Shown: one piece after another, positions 7,577 through 15,314 of the stretch | How positions within the stretch are numbered: position 1 is the stretch's first letter | How the letters are laid out: each line of letters opens with the position of its first letter | Assembly (NCBI GenBank): GCA_964348095.1 | Contig: CAYGBK010000100.1 | Location: 1-20,017 of the forward strand | DNA length: 20,017 nt | From: WVXP01 sp964348095 | GTDB taxonomy: Bacteria; Desulfobacterota; BSN033; WVXP01 | Direction of reading: 5' to 3' | Translations under genes and position numbers: made by a program | The notes under the pieces: model-generated | Told to the model about the DNA's origin: nothing | Databases searched by the model: none | The model's input: only the letters and a program-made list of their open reading frames with translations

Positions 7577-8686
7577 ATGCGAGCCGAAAAACTAAGAGCC
7601 CTTCTATCAGAAAGATACGACATTGGAAACCTTGAGAAGATCACGAGGCTCGAAAGGGGATACGTTAACACAAGCTATAAAATCGAAACAATCGAGGATG
7701 GCAGGAGAAACAAGTACTTTCTTCGACTGTATAAAGCGGGCATCAAAGAGGAAGAGATAGAGTTTGAGCATTCGATCATCAATCACTTGGTGAAGAAGAG
7801 TTTCAGCCTCGTGGCCCCTCTCCTCCGTGCCAGGGATGGGAAGACCTATGTCAAGCAGTCACAGGATAGCCTTGAGGCCGGACGGGGGGAGGGGACCTTC
7901 CTTTCAGTGTTTGAATTCCTTCCGGGGGAAGACAGGTACACCTGGGACAACCCGGCCTGCAGTGACGAGGAGCTTCGAAGCGGAGCGGCTGTTCTCGCGC
8001 AGTACCATGATGCGGTCTCCGACTTACGTCCGGACGGAAGGAGGTATGAACCGAGGATAATCGATCTCCTCCCCTTGGTCGCCAAGAACATAAGCATTGC
8101 CAAGAAAAAGGCCGGAAAAACGGGGTTCGACTCCTACTTTCTTGAAAATGTCCGCCCTATTCTAAAGGCCATCGACCGGATTCGAGAAAGGATCGACGAG
8201 AAAGCATACGAGGACATGGTTCACTTGCCAATTCACTGCGACTATCACCCGGGGAATCTGAAGTTTCAAAACGAGAATATTTCAGGCCTATTCGACTTTG
8301 ACTGGTCAAAAGTCGATGTTCGATGTTTCGACGTTTCCCTCGCTATCACCTATTTCTGCTCAACGTGGGAAAGTGGGCGAGACGGCAATCTAGAGTTGAA
8401 CAAAACAGCAGCATTTCTGGAAACATATCAGAAAACACTCATGGGCGCTGAGGGCGTCGGGCCACTGGATGAAATCGAACTCACATTCCTTCCAGATATG
8501 ATTGCAGCCAGTAACATCTATGTTTTACGCTGGGATCTTGAGGACTTCTATGCCAAGCGAGCCGACCCGGATGAGTACACCGGCTATCTTCGGCACCATG
8601 TGAGAGTGATGAGATGGCTTGAGGATAAGAAAAATGTGAGGAGGCTAGAGGCAGTCGTGAGGGCAGCAAAGCCAAGGAGAGCATAA
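7577..8686 (+). CDS. APH-fold small-molecule kinase (homoserine/choline/hydroxylysine kinase type)
   Basis: A 369-residue aminoglycoside-phosphotransferase-fold kinase. The catalytic loop is HCDYHPGNLKF (His220, Asp222, Asn227), and the metal-binding motif is GLFDFDW (Asp240, Asp242). The N-terminal LERGYVNTSYKIET and YFLRLYK form the glycine-rich loop and the ATP-binding Lys region. Related enzymes phosphorylate homoserine, choline, methylthioribose, ethanolamine or hydroxylysine. The start at 7577 begins at family-like MRAEKLRALLSERYDIG; there is no convincing ribosome site before it, so the start is provisional. It ends in TAA. A class III PLP enzyme lies nearby at 11803-13140 on the other strand. 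Kinase and class III lyase pairs occur in hydroxylysine and ethanolamine phosphate degradation, an attractive but unproven parallel. Confidence 0.82.
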   Translation: MRAEKLRALLSERYDIGNLEKITRLERGYVNTSYKIETIEDGRRNKYFLRLYKAGIKEEEIEFEHSIINHLVKKSFSLVAPLLRARDGKTYVKQSQDSLEAGRGEGTFLSVFEFLPGEDRYTWDNPACSDEELRSGAAVLAQYHDAVSDLRPDGRRYEPRIIDLLPLVAKNISIAKKKAGKTGFDSYFLENVRPILKAIDRIRERIDEKAYEDMVHLPIHCDYHPGNLKFQNENISGLFDFDWSKVDVRCFDVSLAITYFCSTWESGRDGNLELNKTAAFLETYQKTLMGAEGVGPLDEIELTFLPDMIAASNIYVLRWDLEDFYAKRADPDEYTGYLRHHVRVMRWLEDKKNVRRLEAVVRAAKPRRA

Positions 8687-8688
8687 GA

Positions 8689-8711
8689 AAGCCGAATAAA
8701 ACCCGCGGCTT
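8689..8711. terminator. Possible bidirectional terminator hairpin
   Basis: AAGCCG (8689-8694) and CGGCTT (8706-8711) form a perfect 6-bp stem around an 11-nt loop in the 30-bp gap between the convergent kinase and oxidoreductase genes. Position suits a shared terminator. No strong T-run is present. Confidence 0.33.
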
Positions 8712-8716
8712 CCGAC

Positions 8717-10606
8717 CTACGCCGCCCACTCTAGACCCAATTCAGCGAGCTTTCCCCGATGGGGTTGACCGGTCTCTGGCTCGCAGTCGATTAAATCGTA
8801 CAGCATGTCGACGGCCTTGTTGAAGTCGTTTTTTGTAAACACGTGCGTCCCCGCATCCGGGCCGTCTGGTTTCGGATCAAAGAGGCGATCGGGCAGCCTG
8901 TCATCTTTGATGGTAAATCCCTCACGGCTGTTGAAGACTCTGGCCATCATAGTACCCCGCTCCCCGGCCTTTATCAATTCAAAGAGATCCGCATCCCAAC
9001 CAGTGACCGCGTTGACGCACTGAACCATCAAATCTAGACTCATGGCTCCCCGGGGGGCATACCCGAAGACACACAATCCCAGGGCGTCCATCATTTTCCA
9101 GAAGTTGTCGAGAATAGGGTAGGTTCTAACCTTTTCTGTCGTAATCTCGGTTGGATTCATGGCCTTGTGGATTCCTAGCGGTTTGACAGATTGAAAGGAT
9201 GAGGACTTCTCGTCAACGAAGTATGGGTCATGAGGGGCATTCATATGGTCAGCCCCGTAAGTACAGGTGGCATACCCTATACCGACTCCGACTTTCGCTC
9301 GAGGATCGTGCATAGGCAGTTCTTGGCCTTTGATCGAGAGATTGTATGGCTTGTCAACAACCCCCCATTTCTGAGCCAACCTAGCAATCCCCTCGGCCAA
9401 AAGATCGCCAAAACCCTCCCGTCGCGCCGTCATTTCCAGCAGCCGGATCATCAAGTCAGGGTCACCCAAGCGAAGCTCCAGCCCTCCGGTATCCTCTTTC
9501 GTGATGATTCCTTCTTCGAAGCACTCGCACGAAAAGGCGATGGCCATCCCTGCAGAGATGGTGTCCATACAAGTCCTGCTACAGATTTCATTACCTTTTG
9601 CAATCGCCTTCAGATCCAGGATATTCAGATTTGTTCCCAGAGCGGCCATGGTTTCGTATTCTGGCCCACCATACCGTGAATCAACACCGTATTTGGGATC
9701 ATCCAAGGCGATGCTCCGTTTGCATCGTATTGGGCAGGCATAGCACCCCTTTCTCCTTTTCAGGAGGACCTCATTGTACGTGTCGCCACTGATGGGTGTA
9801 AAATCTTCGAGCTTACTCCGTCGGAAGTTGTCAACCGGCAATGCCCCACCTGCAGAGAGAATGCCGCAAAAAGCGGTTGTTCCGTAAACAAACAGAGCGT
9901 TACCGAGGTTGTTGTCCCGAAAGGTCCGAGCGTATTCCCGAGCGGTTCGGCGTAGGAATTCCGCGTCAAAAAAGGCTATCTTTTCAGTTCCCAAAGCGGC
10001 GACAGCGCGAACATTCTTTGAACCCATCAAGGCTCCGAATCCGTTTCGGCCATTGAAGTGACCCAGATTGTTGATAATGTTGGCATAACGAACGCGATTC
10101 ATTCCGGCCAGGCCTGTCTGGGCTACCCGAATCTTGTTACTCCCCATGTCGTTACGAATGGCATCTTCCACCTCTCGAGTCCCCAAATGGGCAAGATGTG
10201 AGGCCTCCTTAATCTCGGCTTTTCCCTCCGTCACCCACAGGTAGACCGGGCGGTCAGCTTTTCCCCGGAGAACGATCGCATCGAACCCCGCCATTTTGAG
10301 CTCGGGGCCAAAAAAACCAGCGGCCTCTGACTCTCCCGCGGCTCCGGTCAAGGGGGATTTCCCCACGGCCGCAAATCGACAGCTCGCCGCAATAGGTGAG
10401 CCGGTCATGACCCCAGTCGCAAGAATCAGTATGTTTTCAGGGGAAAAGGGGTCAATATGGGGCGGGACTTCCTTGAGCATATAGTGATAGCCGATACCTC
10501 GACCACCCAGGTAAGATCGGAAGAAGGTGTCGTCTTTGTCGTGGACGTCCACCTTTCGATTCGTCAGATCCACATTCAGAATCCTCCCCCGGTATCCGAA
10601 CGGCAT
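8717..10606 (-). CDS. Aldehyde ferredoxin oxidoreductase (tungsten type)
   Basis: A complete 629-residue member of the aldehyde ferredoxin oxidoreductase family, which oxidises aldehydes to acids with ferredoxin as acceptor, using a tungsten (or molybdenum) bis-pterin and a 4Fe-4S cluster. Visible features are the N-terminal GRILNVDLTNRKV and SYLGGRGIGYHYM, cluster ligands Cys288, Cys291 and Cys295 in GCYACPIRCKR, and a likely fourth ligand Cys512 in ALGLCVFGY. GGPEYET near 313 and HDPR at 433-436 are also typical. No export signal is present, so the enzyme is cytosolic and oxygen-sensitive. GAGGAG precedes the ATG at 10606. It is the last gene of a minus-strand series with the aminotransferase and hydroxyacid dehydrogenase. 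It ends in TAG. The specific aldehyde cannot be assigned; an amino acid-derived aldehyde is plausible. Confidence 0.93.
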   Translation of the reverse strand: MPFGYRGRILNVDLTNRKVDVHDKDDTFFRSYLGGRGIGYHYMLKEVPPHIDPFSPENILILATGVMTGSPIAASCRFAAVGKSPLTGAAGESEAAGFFGPELKMAGFDAIVLRGKADRPVYLWVTEGKAEIKEASHLAHLGTREVEDAIRNDMGSNKIRVAQTGLAGMNRVRYANIINNLGHFNGRNGFGALMGSKNVRAVAALGTEKIAFFDAEFLRRTAREYARTFRDNNLGNALFVYGTTAFCGILSAGGALPVDNFRRSKLEDFTPISGDTYNEVLLKRRKGCYACPIRCKRSIALDDPKYGVDSRYGGPEYETMAALGTNLNILDLKAIAKGNEICSRTCMDTISAGMAIAFSCECFEEGIITKEDTGGLELRLGDPDLMIRLLEMTARREGFGDLLAEGIARLAQKWGVVDKPYNLSIKGQELPMHDPRAKVGVGIGYATCTYGADHMNAPHDPYFVDEKSSSFQSVKPLGIHKAMNPTEITTEKVRTYPILDNFWKMMDALGLCVFGYAPRGAMSLDLMVQCVNAVTGWDADLFELIKAGERGTMMARVFNSREGFTIKDDRLPDRLFDPKPDGPDAGTHVFTKNDFNKAVDMLYDLIDCEPETGQPHRGKLAELGLEWAA

Positions 10607-10654
10607 GTCAAATCCTCCTCATGAACCGGTGCATTCCCCTCTTTTCGTTTATCC

Positions 10655-10771
10655 TTATCGGTTATGACGGGCGTCCATCAACCCACCCAATCTGCCTCCG
10701 AATAGTTCCATGAAAACGACACGATCATCATGGAAGCTGTCCACCGCATCCCCATACTCGACGGCTCCCAT
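10655..10771 (-). CDS. Possible 38-residue small protein
   Basis: The ATG overlaps the TGA stop of the hydroxyacid dehydrogenase (TGATG), a layout typical of translational coupling. It reads MGAVEYGDAVDSFHDDRVVF then a Gly/Leu-rich tail to TAA at 10655-10657. The oxidoreductase gene starts 48 bp further on. I do not recognise it. It is acidic in the first half and has no cysteine or membrane segment. AAAGGA lies very close before the ATG. It may be chance. Confidence 0.28.
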   Translation of the reverse strand: MGAVEYGDAVDSFHDDRVVFMELFGGRLGGLMDARHNR

Positions 10772-11688
10772 CATCCTTTTAGCCCCTCAATGATGATTTC
10801 GGCAGCCTGGACAGTCATTTTTCTGAGGGCCTCATGTGTTGCCGCTCCAATATGAGGAGACATGACAGTGTTTTCCAAACCCAAAAACTCCTTATCATCA
10901 GGAGGTTCTACTTCAAAAACATCCAACCCTGCCCCGGAAATTTTCCCTTTCTTCAACGCTTTGAGAAGAGCCTTCTGATCAACCACTGGACCTCTGGAGG
11001 TATTGACGAGGATAGCACGTTTTTTCATCATGTCAAACTCATGTTCACCCAGAAGGTGGTAGGTCGTATCGATGAGGGGGACGTGGATGGTGATGAAGTC
11101 GGCGTCACGCAGTAGATCTCCCAAAGAGACTGTCTTTTCAACACCATATTTAGCCATCTCTTTTTCGTCAATGAAGGGGTCATATCCGACAAGTCGCATC
11201 TCGAACCCCAAAGCTCGTTTAGCCACCTTTTTCCCGATATATCCGAGTCCAATAATCCCCAGCGTCTTATCAGCCAGTTCTGTTCCTATAAACAGGTCGC
11301 GGTTCCAGCCGGATTGAGATCGCACGTATCCATCGGCTAGGACCAGCTTTCTGGCCACCCCCAGCATCAGCGCAAAGACCATCTCGGCCACCGATGTGAC
11401 ATTGGCTTCGGGTGTATTTCTGACCACAATTCCCTTACTTTCTGCGTACTCCACGTCCACTTTATCCAAGCCGGTGCCGGCTCGAGCGACGACTTTCAGC
11501 TTCACGGCCCTGTCAATAACACTTTTTGAAACTCGCGTATAGGTCTTGATCATCAGGCCATCGTACTGCTCGATGATTTGAATCAGTTCCTCCTCCGAAG
11601 TTCGCTCCCGGCTATCGACAGCAAAGTGATCTCGCAGGAGAGCGACTCCCTCCTCGTCCAAGGCCTCTGCTACCAAGACCCTTGTCAT
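10771..11688 (-). CDS. D-isomer-specific 2-hydroxyacid dehydrogenase (phosphoglycerate dehydrogenase-like)
   Basis: A 305-residue NAD-dependent dehydrogenase interconverting a 2-hydroxyacid and a 2-ketoacid. GIIGLGYIGKKVAKRAL (Gly147 to Gly152) is the dinucleotide-binding loop. Catalytic residues are Arg232 in NTSRGPVVD, Glu261 in DVFEVEPP and His279 in MSPHIGAATHE. It resembles SerA but ends after the catalytic domain, lacking the C-terminal ACT domain of long phosphoglycerate dehydrogenases; glyoxylate/hydroxypyruvate or other hydroxyacid activity is equally possible. The start at 11688 follows AAAGGAG; in-frame sequence up to 11748 lacks family features. It lies 114 bp after the aminotransferase gene on the same strand. 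It may reduce or supply the keto acid used by that enzyme. Confidence 0.9.
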   Translation of the reverse strand: MTRVLVAEALDEEGVALLRDHFAVDSRERTSEEELIQIIEQYDGLMIKTYTRVSKSVIDRAVKLKVVARAGTGLDKVDVEYAESKGIVVRNTPEANVTSVAEMVFALMLGVARKLVLADGYVRSQSGWNRDLFIGTELADKTLGIIGLGYIGKKVAKRALGFEMRLVGYDPFIDEKEMAKYGVEKTVSLGDLLRDADFITIHVPLIDTTYHLLGEHEFDMMKKRAILVNTSRGPVVDQKALLKALKKGKISGAGLDVFEVEPPDDKEFLGLENTVMSPHIGAATHEALRKMTVQAAEIIIEGLKG

Positions 11689-11802
11689 TTGTCTGACTCC
11701 TTTCTTGCCCGGGATTGAGTTTCTTCCCCGAAATGCCTCACCCCTCACTCCTCAGGGATTCACTTCACCTTATCGAAGGCAATGGGAGTTTCCATAGGGT
11801 GT

Positions 11803-13140
11803 TCAGATTCCCATATCTTTTTCTTCGGCCCCGATGCATTCATCGAGAATCTTGATCGCTTCATCGATCTGATCCTCCTGGATTATCAGAGGAGGGGCAA
11901 ATTCAAGGGCCTGCCCTATGATTTTGATGATAAGACCCTTCTCTTTTGCCCGAGCCACTAATCTGGTCAGCCGCTCCAGCGGGAATGGTGCCCTGCTCTC
12001 CTTGTCAGTCGTAAAATCAATGGCCGCCCACAACCCCGTGCCTCTCACGTCACCAACAATTGGGTGAGGCGCCAAAGATTGGAGGGCTTCCAAGAAGGCT
12101 TTCCCCATCTGGGCAGACCTTTCAACCAACCGTTCTTCTTTTATGATCTCGAGATTTTTCAGACCGGCTCTACAGGCAACGGGGTGGTTGCTATACGTAT
12201 GGACATGCATGAAGATATCAATAGGATCGATGACGTCATCTGTACACCCGACACCACCCAGTGGAATGTACCCACTCGAAAGGCCTTTGGCCATAGTAAT
12301 CATGTCAGGCTGTATATCAAAATGATCGATACCGAACCATTTCCCCGTTCTGCCGAAGCCACAAATGACCTCATCGACGATGACGAGAATGCCATAGGTG
12401 TCGCAAATCTCCCTCACAATTTTCCAGTATTCCTTCACCGGAGCGAGGGCCCCGAATCCCTGCTGAATAGGCTCTCCAATAAAGGCCGAAATCTGTTCGG
12501 GATCTTCAAATTCGATGATCCGTGCGATGTCTCTGGCACAGGCAACATCACATTCAGGGTAGCTCAGGTGGAGGGGACACCGGTAGCAGTATGGAGATTC
12601 CACGAAAACGGTTCCGGGGGTGAGCGGCTCCATTATCTGTCGCATTGGCAAGACTGTGCCCAAGGCCCGCAGTGCCCCACCGGTTGAACCGTGGTAAGCT
12701 CCCCGTCTGGAAATGATCTTGTTTCGCTTCTTCTCTCCATTGTACTCGTGATAATGCCTGGCGAGTTTGATTGCCGATTCAACCGCCTCTGACCCGTCGC
12801 ATACAAAAAAGAACTTGTTGATCTTTCCCGGTGCGAGTCCCGCCAAGACCTCCGCGAGTTCCATGGCCGGTAGGTTGCTGAATTGGGAGGGACAGAAATA
12901 CGCAAGCTCGCAGATCTGCTCATAGACAGCCTGGGCGATCTCTCTGCGCCCGTACCCCACGTGGACTGGCCGAAAGACGCCGGAAACGAGGTCCAGATAA
13001 CGGTTCCCATTTTGGTCAAAAACATAAACCCCCTCGCCCTTTGTAATAACCGTAATCCCCTCAGTTATCTCTTGTCTTGACGTCCTGTTCAAAATCAAAT
13101 GGGACCTGCTATCCATTTTTTCCATCTGTTCATCTGTCAC
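11803..13140 (-). CDS. Class III PLP-dependent aminotransferase
   Basis: A 445-residue fold-type I class III aminotransferase or related lyase. PLP-site residues are visible: Gly116-Ser117 in CDGSEAVESAIKLARHY, Tyr149-His150 in GAYHGSTGG, Asp256 in ILVIVDEVICGFGRTGKW and Lys285 in MAKGLSSGYIPLGG. Relatives act on putrescine, beta-alanine, taurine, ornithine or adenosylmethionine, and some are phospho-lyases on phosphorylated amino alcohols. An insertion carries four cysteines, YCYRCP...PECDVACAR (185, 188, 197, 201), a pattern that could bind metal. The GTG start at 13140 has GAGAGGAG seven bases upstream. The gene heads the series aminotransferase, hydroxyacid dehydrogenase, aldehyde oxidoreductase. 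Together with the PatD-like dehydrogenase it would fit transamination of a diamine and oxidation of the aldehyde. Confidence 0.9.
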   Translation of the reverse strand: MTDEQMEKMDSRSHLILNRTSRQEITEGITVITKGEGVYVFDQNGNRYLDLVSGVFRPVHVGYGRREIAQAVYEQICELAYFCPSQFSNLPAMELAEVLAGLAPGKINKFFFVCDGSEAVESAIKLARHYHEYNGEKKRNKIISRRGAYHGSTGGALRALGTVLPMRQIMEPLTPGTVFVESPYCYRCPLHLSYPECDVACARDIARIIEFEDPEQISAFIGEPIQQGFGALAPVKEYWKIVREICDTYGILVIVDEVICGFGRTGKWFGIDHFDIQPDMITMAKGLSSGYIPLGGVGCTDDVIDPIDIFMHVHTYSNHPVACRAGLKNLEIIKEERLVERSAQMGKAFLEALQSLAPHPIVGDVRGTGLWAAIDFTTDKESRAPFPLERLTRLVARAKEKGLIIKIIGQALEFAPPLIIQEDQIDEAIKILDECIGAEEKDMGI

Positions 13141-13566
13141 GTAATACTCCTCTCATCTGAGCGCGATGTCTTTGCAGGGTTCAAGCCCCGAGAACTCCTA
13201 TGAGATTCGAAGTAGATGCAACCCTCCAAAAAAAAGAGCGATCCTGAATATGCAGTGATTCAGAAATCACAACGTCAAAGGCAGAATCCGAACCACAGGA
13301 CCACGGCCCTTCTACCCTAAGACAAGGAGAATAACGAGTCCCCTGGGGCAGCACTAACCCTATCTGTCATGGATTTTCGAAAAAGACAACTCAGATTCGC
13401 ACATCAGGGAGGCTAGAACGGGGCCGCCGGGCCCTGAATGAATAGAAAAGAAATGGCAGGGGTCGAGGCTACCCCCAGCATCGAAATACTAGGTCAGTCT
13501 CCATCGGGTCTGCCAACCTGAGTCCTTCCAAACTCCTTTATGCCAGCTATCCCTCCTTCTGTTAGC
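13141..13566. other. Intergenic region between mttB1 and the aminotransferase gene
   Basis: No convincing gene lies here. The noteworthy part is 13228-13270, described separately. A GC-rich inverted repeat GGGCC-N4-GGCCC lies near 13421-13434 but lacks a T-run. Minus-strand TTGACG near 13272-13277 has no well-spaced -10, so I do not call a promoter for the aminotransferase gene. Confidence 0.4.
13228..13270 (-). terminator. Candidate terminator or operator after mttB1
   Basis: On the minus strand CTGAAT-N8-ATTCAG (13244-13263) is followed after 8 nt by eight T (13228-13235). Overlapping it is GTGATT-TCTG-AATCAC (13255-13270), a perfect 6-bp dyad. The two structures are mutually exclusive. 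Together they may end the mttB transcript or regulate the aminotransferase gene downstream. The gap between stem and T-run is longer than in standard terminators. Confidence 0.3.
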
Positions 13567-15066
13567 TCAAGACCCAGCTGCAGCCCGCTTCTTCTTTTTC
13601 CGAGATACACCTCGCTCGTCTTCGGCGTCCTCGATAATTGAGCGAATCGTCGATCGCACCCCGTCCGGCAGCTCTGGCACCTTGTGAGTCTCTAGCACAT
13701 GCCGAGCATGATGTACCGCTTTCTGGTAGATATCGGTCCCCGTGGCTTCCCAGTCTGGACGCATTCGCCGGTCGATAAACTTAGGCTGTGACTGACTTTT
13801 TCTATGCTTGTACGTAGTTTCGTGGGCAAGGAAGTCCTTGAAAATGCCCACCTCTCTAATCGCATCGACTGCGAGGGTTTCGTCGTTGACGGGAATGCCG
13901 TTGATAGCATGCAGAATCATACCAGCGACATCATTGTCGAGAACCAGTTGGGCCAAATCGAAGGTGATTCCCATTTCAAGCATCCCCAGCCCATATATCA
14001 CGTTGGCCCCTGCCAACGCGGGCAATAGGCCGGTTATCGTCTTCTCAAACCCAGCCTGGTAATCAGTGATTTTCGTGTCACCCTACCCACCGGCAACAAA
14101 ACACGGCAGCTGGTAGTATTGGGCCAGTCTCGCCACCCCTGCACTGATCATTCCCAGTTCGGGGGAGCCGACCGATGAGGTGGCAGTCCTGAGATCTAGT
14201 GGACATGTGGAGCTGCCATAGACGAAGGGCGACCCTTTGCAGGTCAGTTGGTTGAGGACAAGACTCGAGAGATTCTCGCAGTTTTGCACAACCAGGGTCC
14301 CTGCCAGGTGAATCGGTGACGACCCGCCAGCCATCGCCATTCCAACAATGTTGACTCCCAGGCCGTTCTTTGCTGCTTCCATGATGATTTCACAATGGTG
14401 TCTTACTAACTTTAACGGGCTGACCGGGCAGGTGACGAATGTGAGTAACGGCCGTTCTCTCAGCTTGTCTTTGCCTCCCACGATTGCCGAGAGCATTTCC
14501 ACGATCTTTCTCGCCAGATAACCATCTTGGGGCCCTAGCCAGTGGTGTTTGGTCGTGTTTGTCAGCGATGCCTCAGCGTTATGGAGTGCCTGGACTGGCG
14601 GTGGTTTGTCATGGGAACACATTGCCCTTTCGTAGGTTTCAATATGATCCAGGTAGTCAATCAGTCGAGCCGCTTTTTCCGTGTCCTCCTTGACCGATTC
14701 TCTGTGCTCACCCGTATAGGGATCTACGAACATAATTCCTTCACCGAAATTGGTGAATGACACCCGGTTGTGCTCAAGCACAATATCTCTCTCAGGGACA
14801 CGCCCACAGGCGACGAATGTGGCTGGTGCCGAACGAATGGCATCCTCGACAACATGGGGGGGAATCTTCACAACCTTGGTTTTAGGATCGACCACGGCTC
14901 CGCCAGCGCTGAACACCTCTAGGGCCTCCTCATCCTCTACGAAAACACCGGTCTTCTGGAGTGCCTCTAGGGTAGCGAGATGAATCTCATAGACTTCGTC
15001 ATCCGTGAGGACCTCAAGTCTGAAACCTCCGCTGTGCCTCTTCCCCGCCTTTAGCGTGCGCTTCAT
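13567..15066 (-). CDS. mttB: Trimethylamine methyltransferase paralogue 1, with in-frame UAG (Pyl328)
   Basis: A 499-residue trimethylamine:corrinoid methyltransferase when the TAG at 14083-14085 is read as pyrrolysine. The frame is open for 327 codons before it (ending LPCFVAGG) and 171 after it (GDTKITDYQAGFEKTITGLL...), to TGA at 13567-13569. The sequence on both sides is MttB, and the position corresponds to the known Pyl near residue 334. Conserved stretches include ETGVFVEDEEALEVF (here KTGVF), NRVSFTNFGEG and FVTCPVSPLKLV. Pyl is thought to bind the amine for methyl transfer to the corrinoid protein MttC, leaving dimethylamine. The ATG has GGGAGGTG upstream, and an in-frame TGA lies just before it. 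It is the last mttB in transcription order. Its C-terminus ends in a lysine-rich tail (RKKKKRAAAGS) unlike its two paralogues. The substrate may differ from trimethylamine. Confidence 0.95.
14083..14085 (-). other. In-frame UAG pyrrolysine codon of mttB1
   Basis: The minus strand reads GGT-GGG-TAG-GGT-GAC. The two halves are 20 codons apart in the same frame and are both MttB. The context is nearly identical to that at 17511-17513. Confidence 0.95.
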
Positions 15067-15093
15067 ACATCACACCTCCCTTCCGCTAATTCT

Positions 15094-15109
15094 CCCGATT
15101 TGGATCGGG
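15094..15109 (-). promoter_or_regulatory. Leader hairpin before the mttB1 ribosome site
   Basis: CCCGAT-N4-ATCGGG is a perfect 6-bp stem with a 4-nt loop, ending about 12 nt before GGGAGGTG of mttB1. No T-run follows, so it is more likely a translational or mRNA-stability element than a terminator. Confidence 0.4.
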
Positions 15110-15150
15110 TTCAGGATCTTGACTAATCACCTCCCTCCGTCACCTTTAGG

Positions 15151-15300
15151 TTAACCCACCCCCTTGTGGGTTCTCTTCTCAGAAGTGATGGTAACTTCTT
15201 CGCCGGTAAAGGCCCTATAGCACAGAGCGGCTTCTGTGTCAATCTTAGCCAGCGAACGATGTCCACAATTTTCAGGATTCCCTTTGTGTCCGAGCGACAT
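15151..15300 (-). CDS. Small 49-residue protein between mttB2 and mttB1
   Basis: I do not recognise this protein. It begins 14 bp after the mttB2 stop, with GGAGG at 15309-15313 and an 8-nt spacer to ATG at 15298-15300, and ends in TAA at 15151-15153. The protein starts MSLGHKGNPENCGHRSLAKI and continues DTEAALCYRAFTGEEVTITS before a basic C-terminus. It is soluble in character, with two Cys (12, 27) and three His (5, 14, 45), and no signal or membrane segment. Position suggests co-translation with mttB2. Against it, a promoter and dyad for mttB1 lie within the same bases, so the frame could be fortuitous. It was found by reading the 248-bp gap and is below usual ORF size cut-offs. Confidence 0.5.
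   Translation of the reverse strand: MSLGHKGNPENCGHRSLAKIDTEAALCYRAFTGEEVTITSEKRTHKGVG
15153..15172. promoter_or_regulatory. GC-rich hairpin in the mttB1 leader
   Basis: AACCCAC-N6-GTGGGTT gives a perfect 7-bp stem. It overlaps the last codons of the 49-codon ORF, and it lies about 87 nt upstream of the mttB1 start. On the minus strand it is followed by AACCTAAAGG rather than T-rich sequence. Confidence 0.4.
15214..15242 (-). promoter_or_regulatory. Promoter for mttB1 with an internal dyad
   Basis: The minus strand carries TTGACA (15237-15242), a 17-nt spacer and TATAGG (15214-15219). A perfect dyad CACAGA-N6-TCTGTG at 15221-15238 fills the spacer and touches the -35, an arrangement expected for a repressor operator. 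Initiation near 15207 would give a leader of about 140 nt with two hairpins. It would let mttB1 be controlled apart from mttB2 and mttB3. Confidence 0.5.
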
Positions 15301-15314
15301 TAGGGAATCCTCCA

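Noticed and set aside
13567..13600. Alternative frame past the mttB1 stop (LTEGGIAGIKEFGRTQ)
   Set aside because: It is in a different frame from MttB1 and would need a frameshift; the paralogues end at the same place without such an extension.
13567..15066. mttB genes as frameshifted or nonsense-broken pseudogenes
   Set aside because: All three keep one frame on both sides of a TAG at the same aligned site, have good ribosome sites and TGA stops, and no other lesions.
15066..15125. Mini-ORF starting at the GTG after GGAGGGAG in the mttB1 leader
   Set aside because: Only about 14 codons, with the start too close to the purine-rich sequence; not distinguishable from chance.
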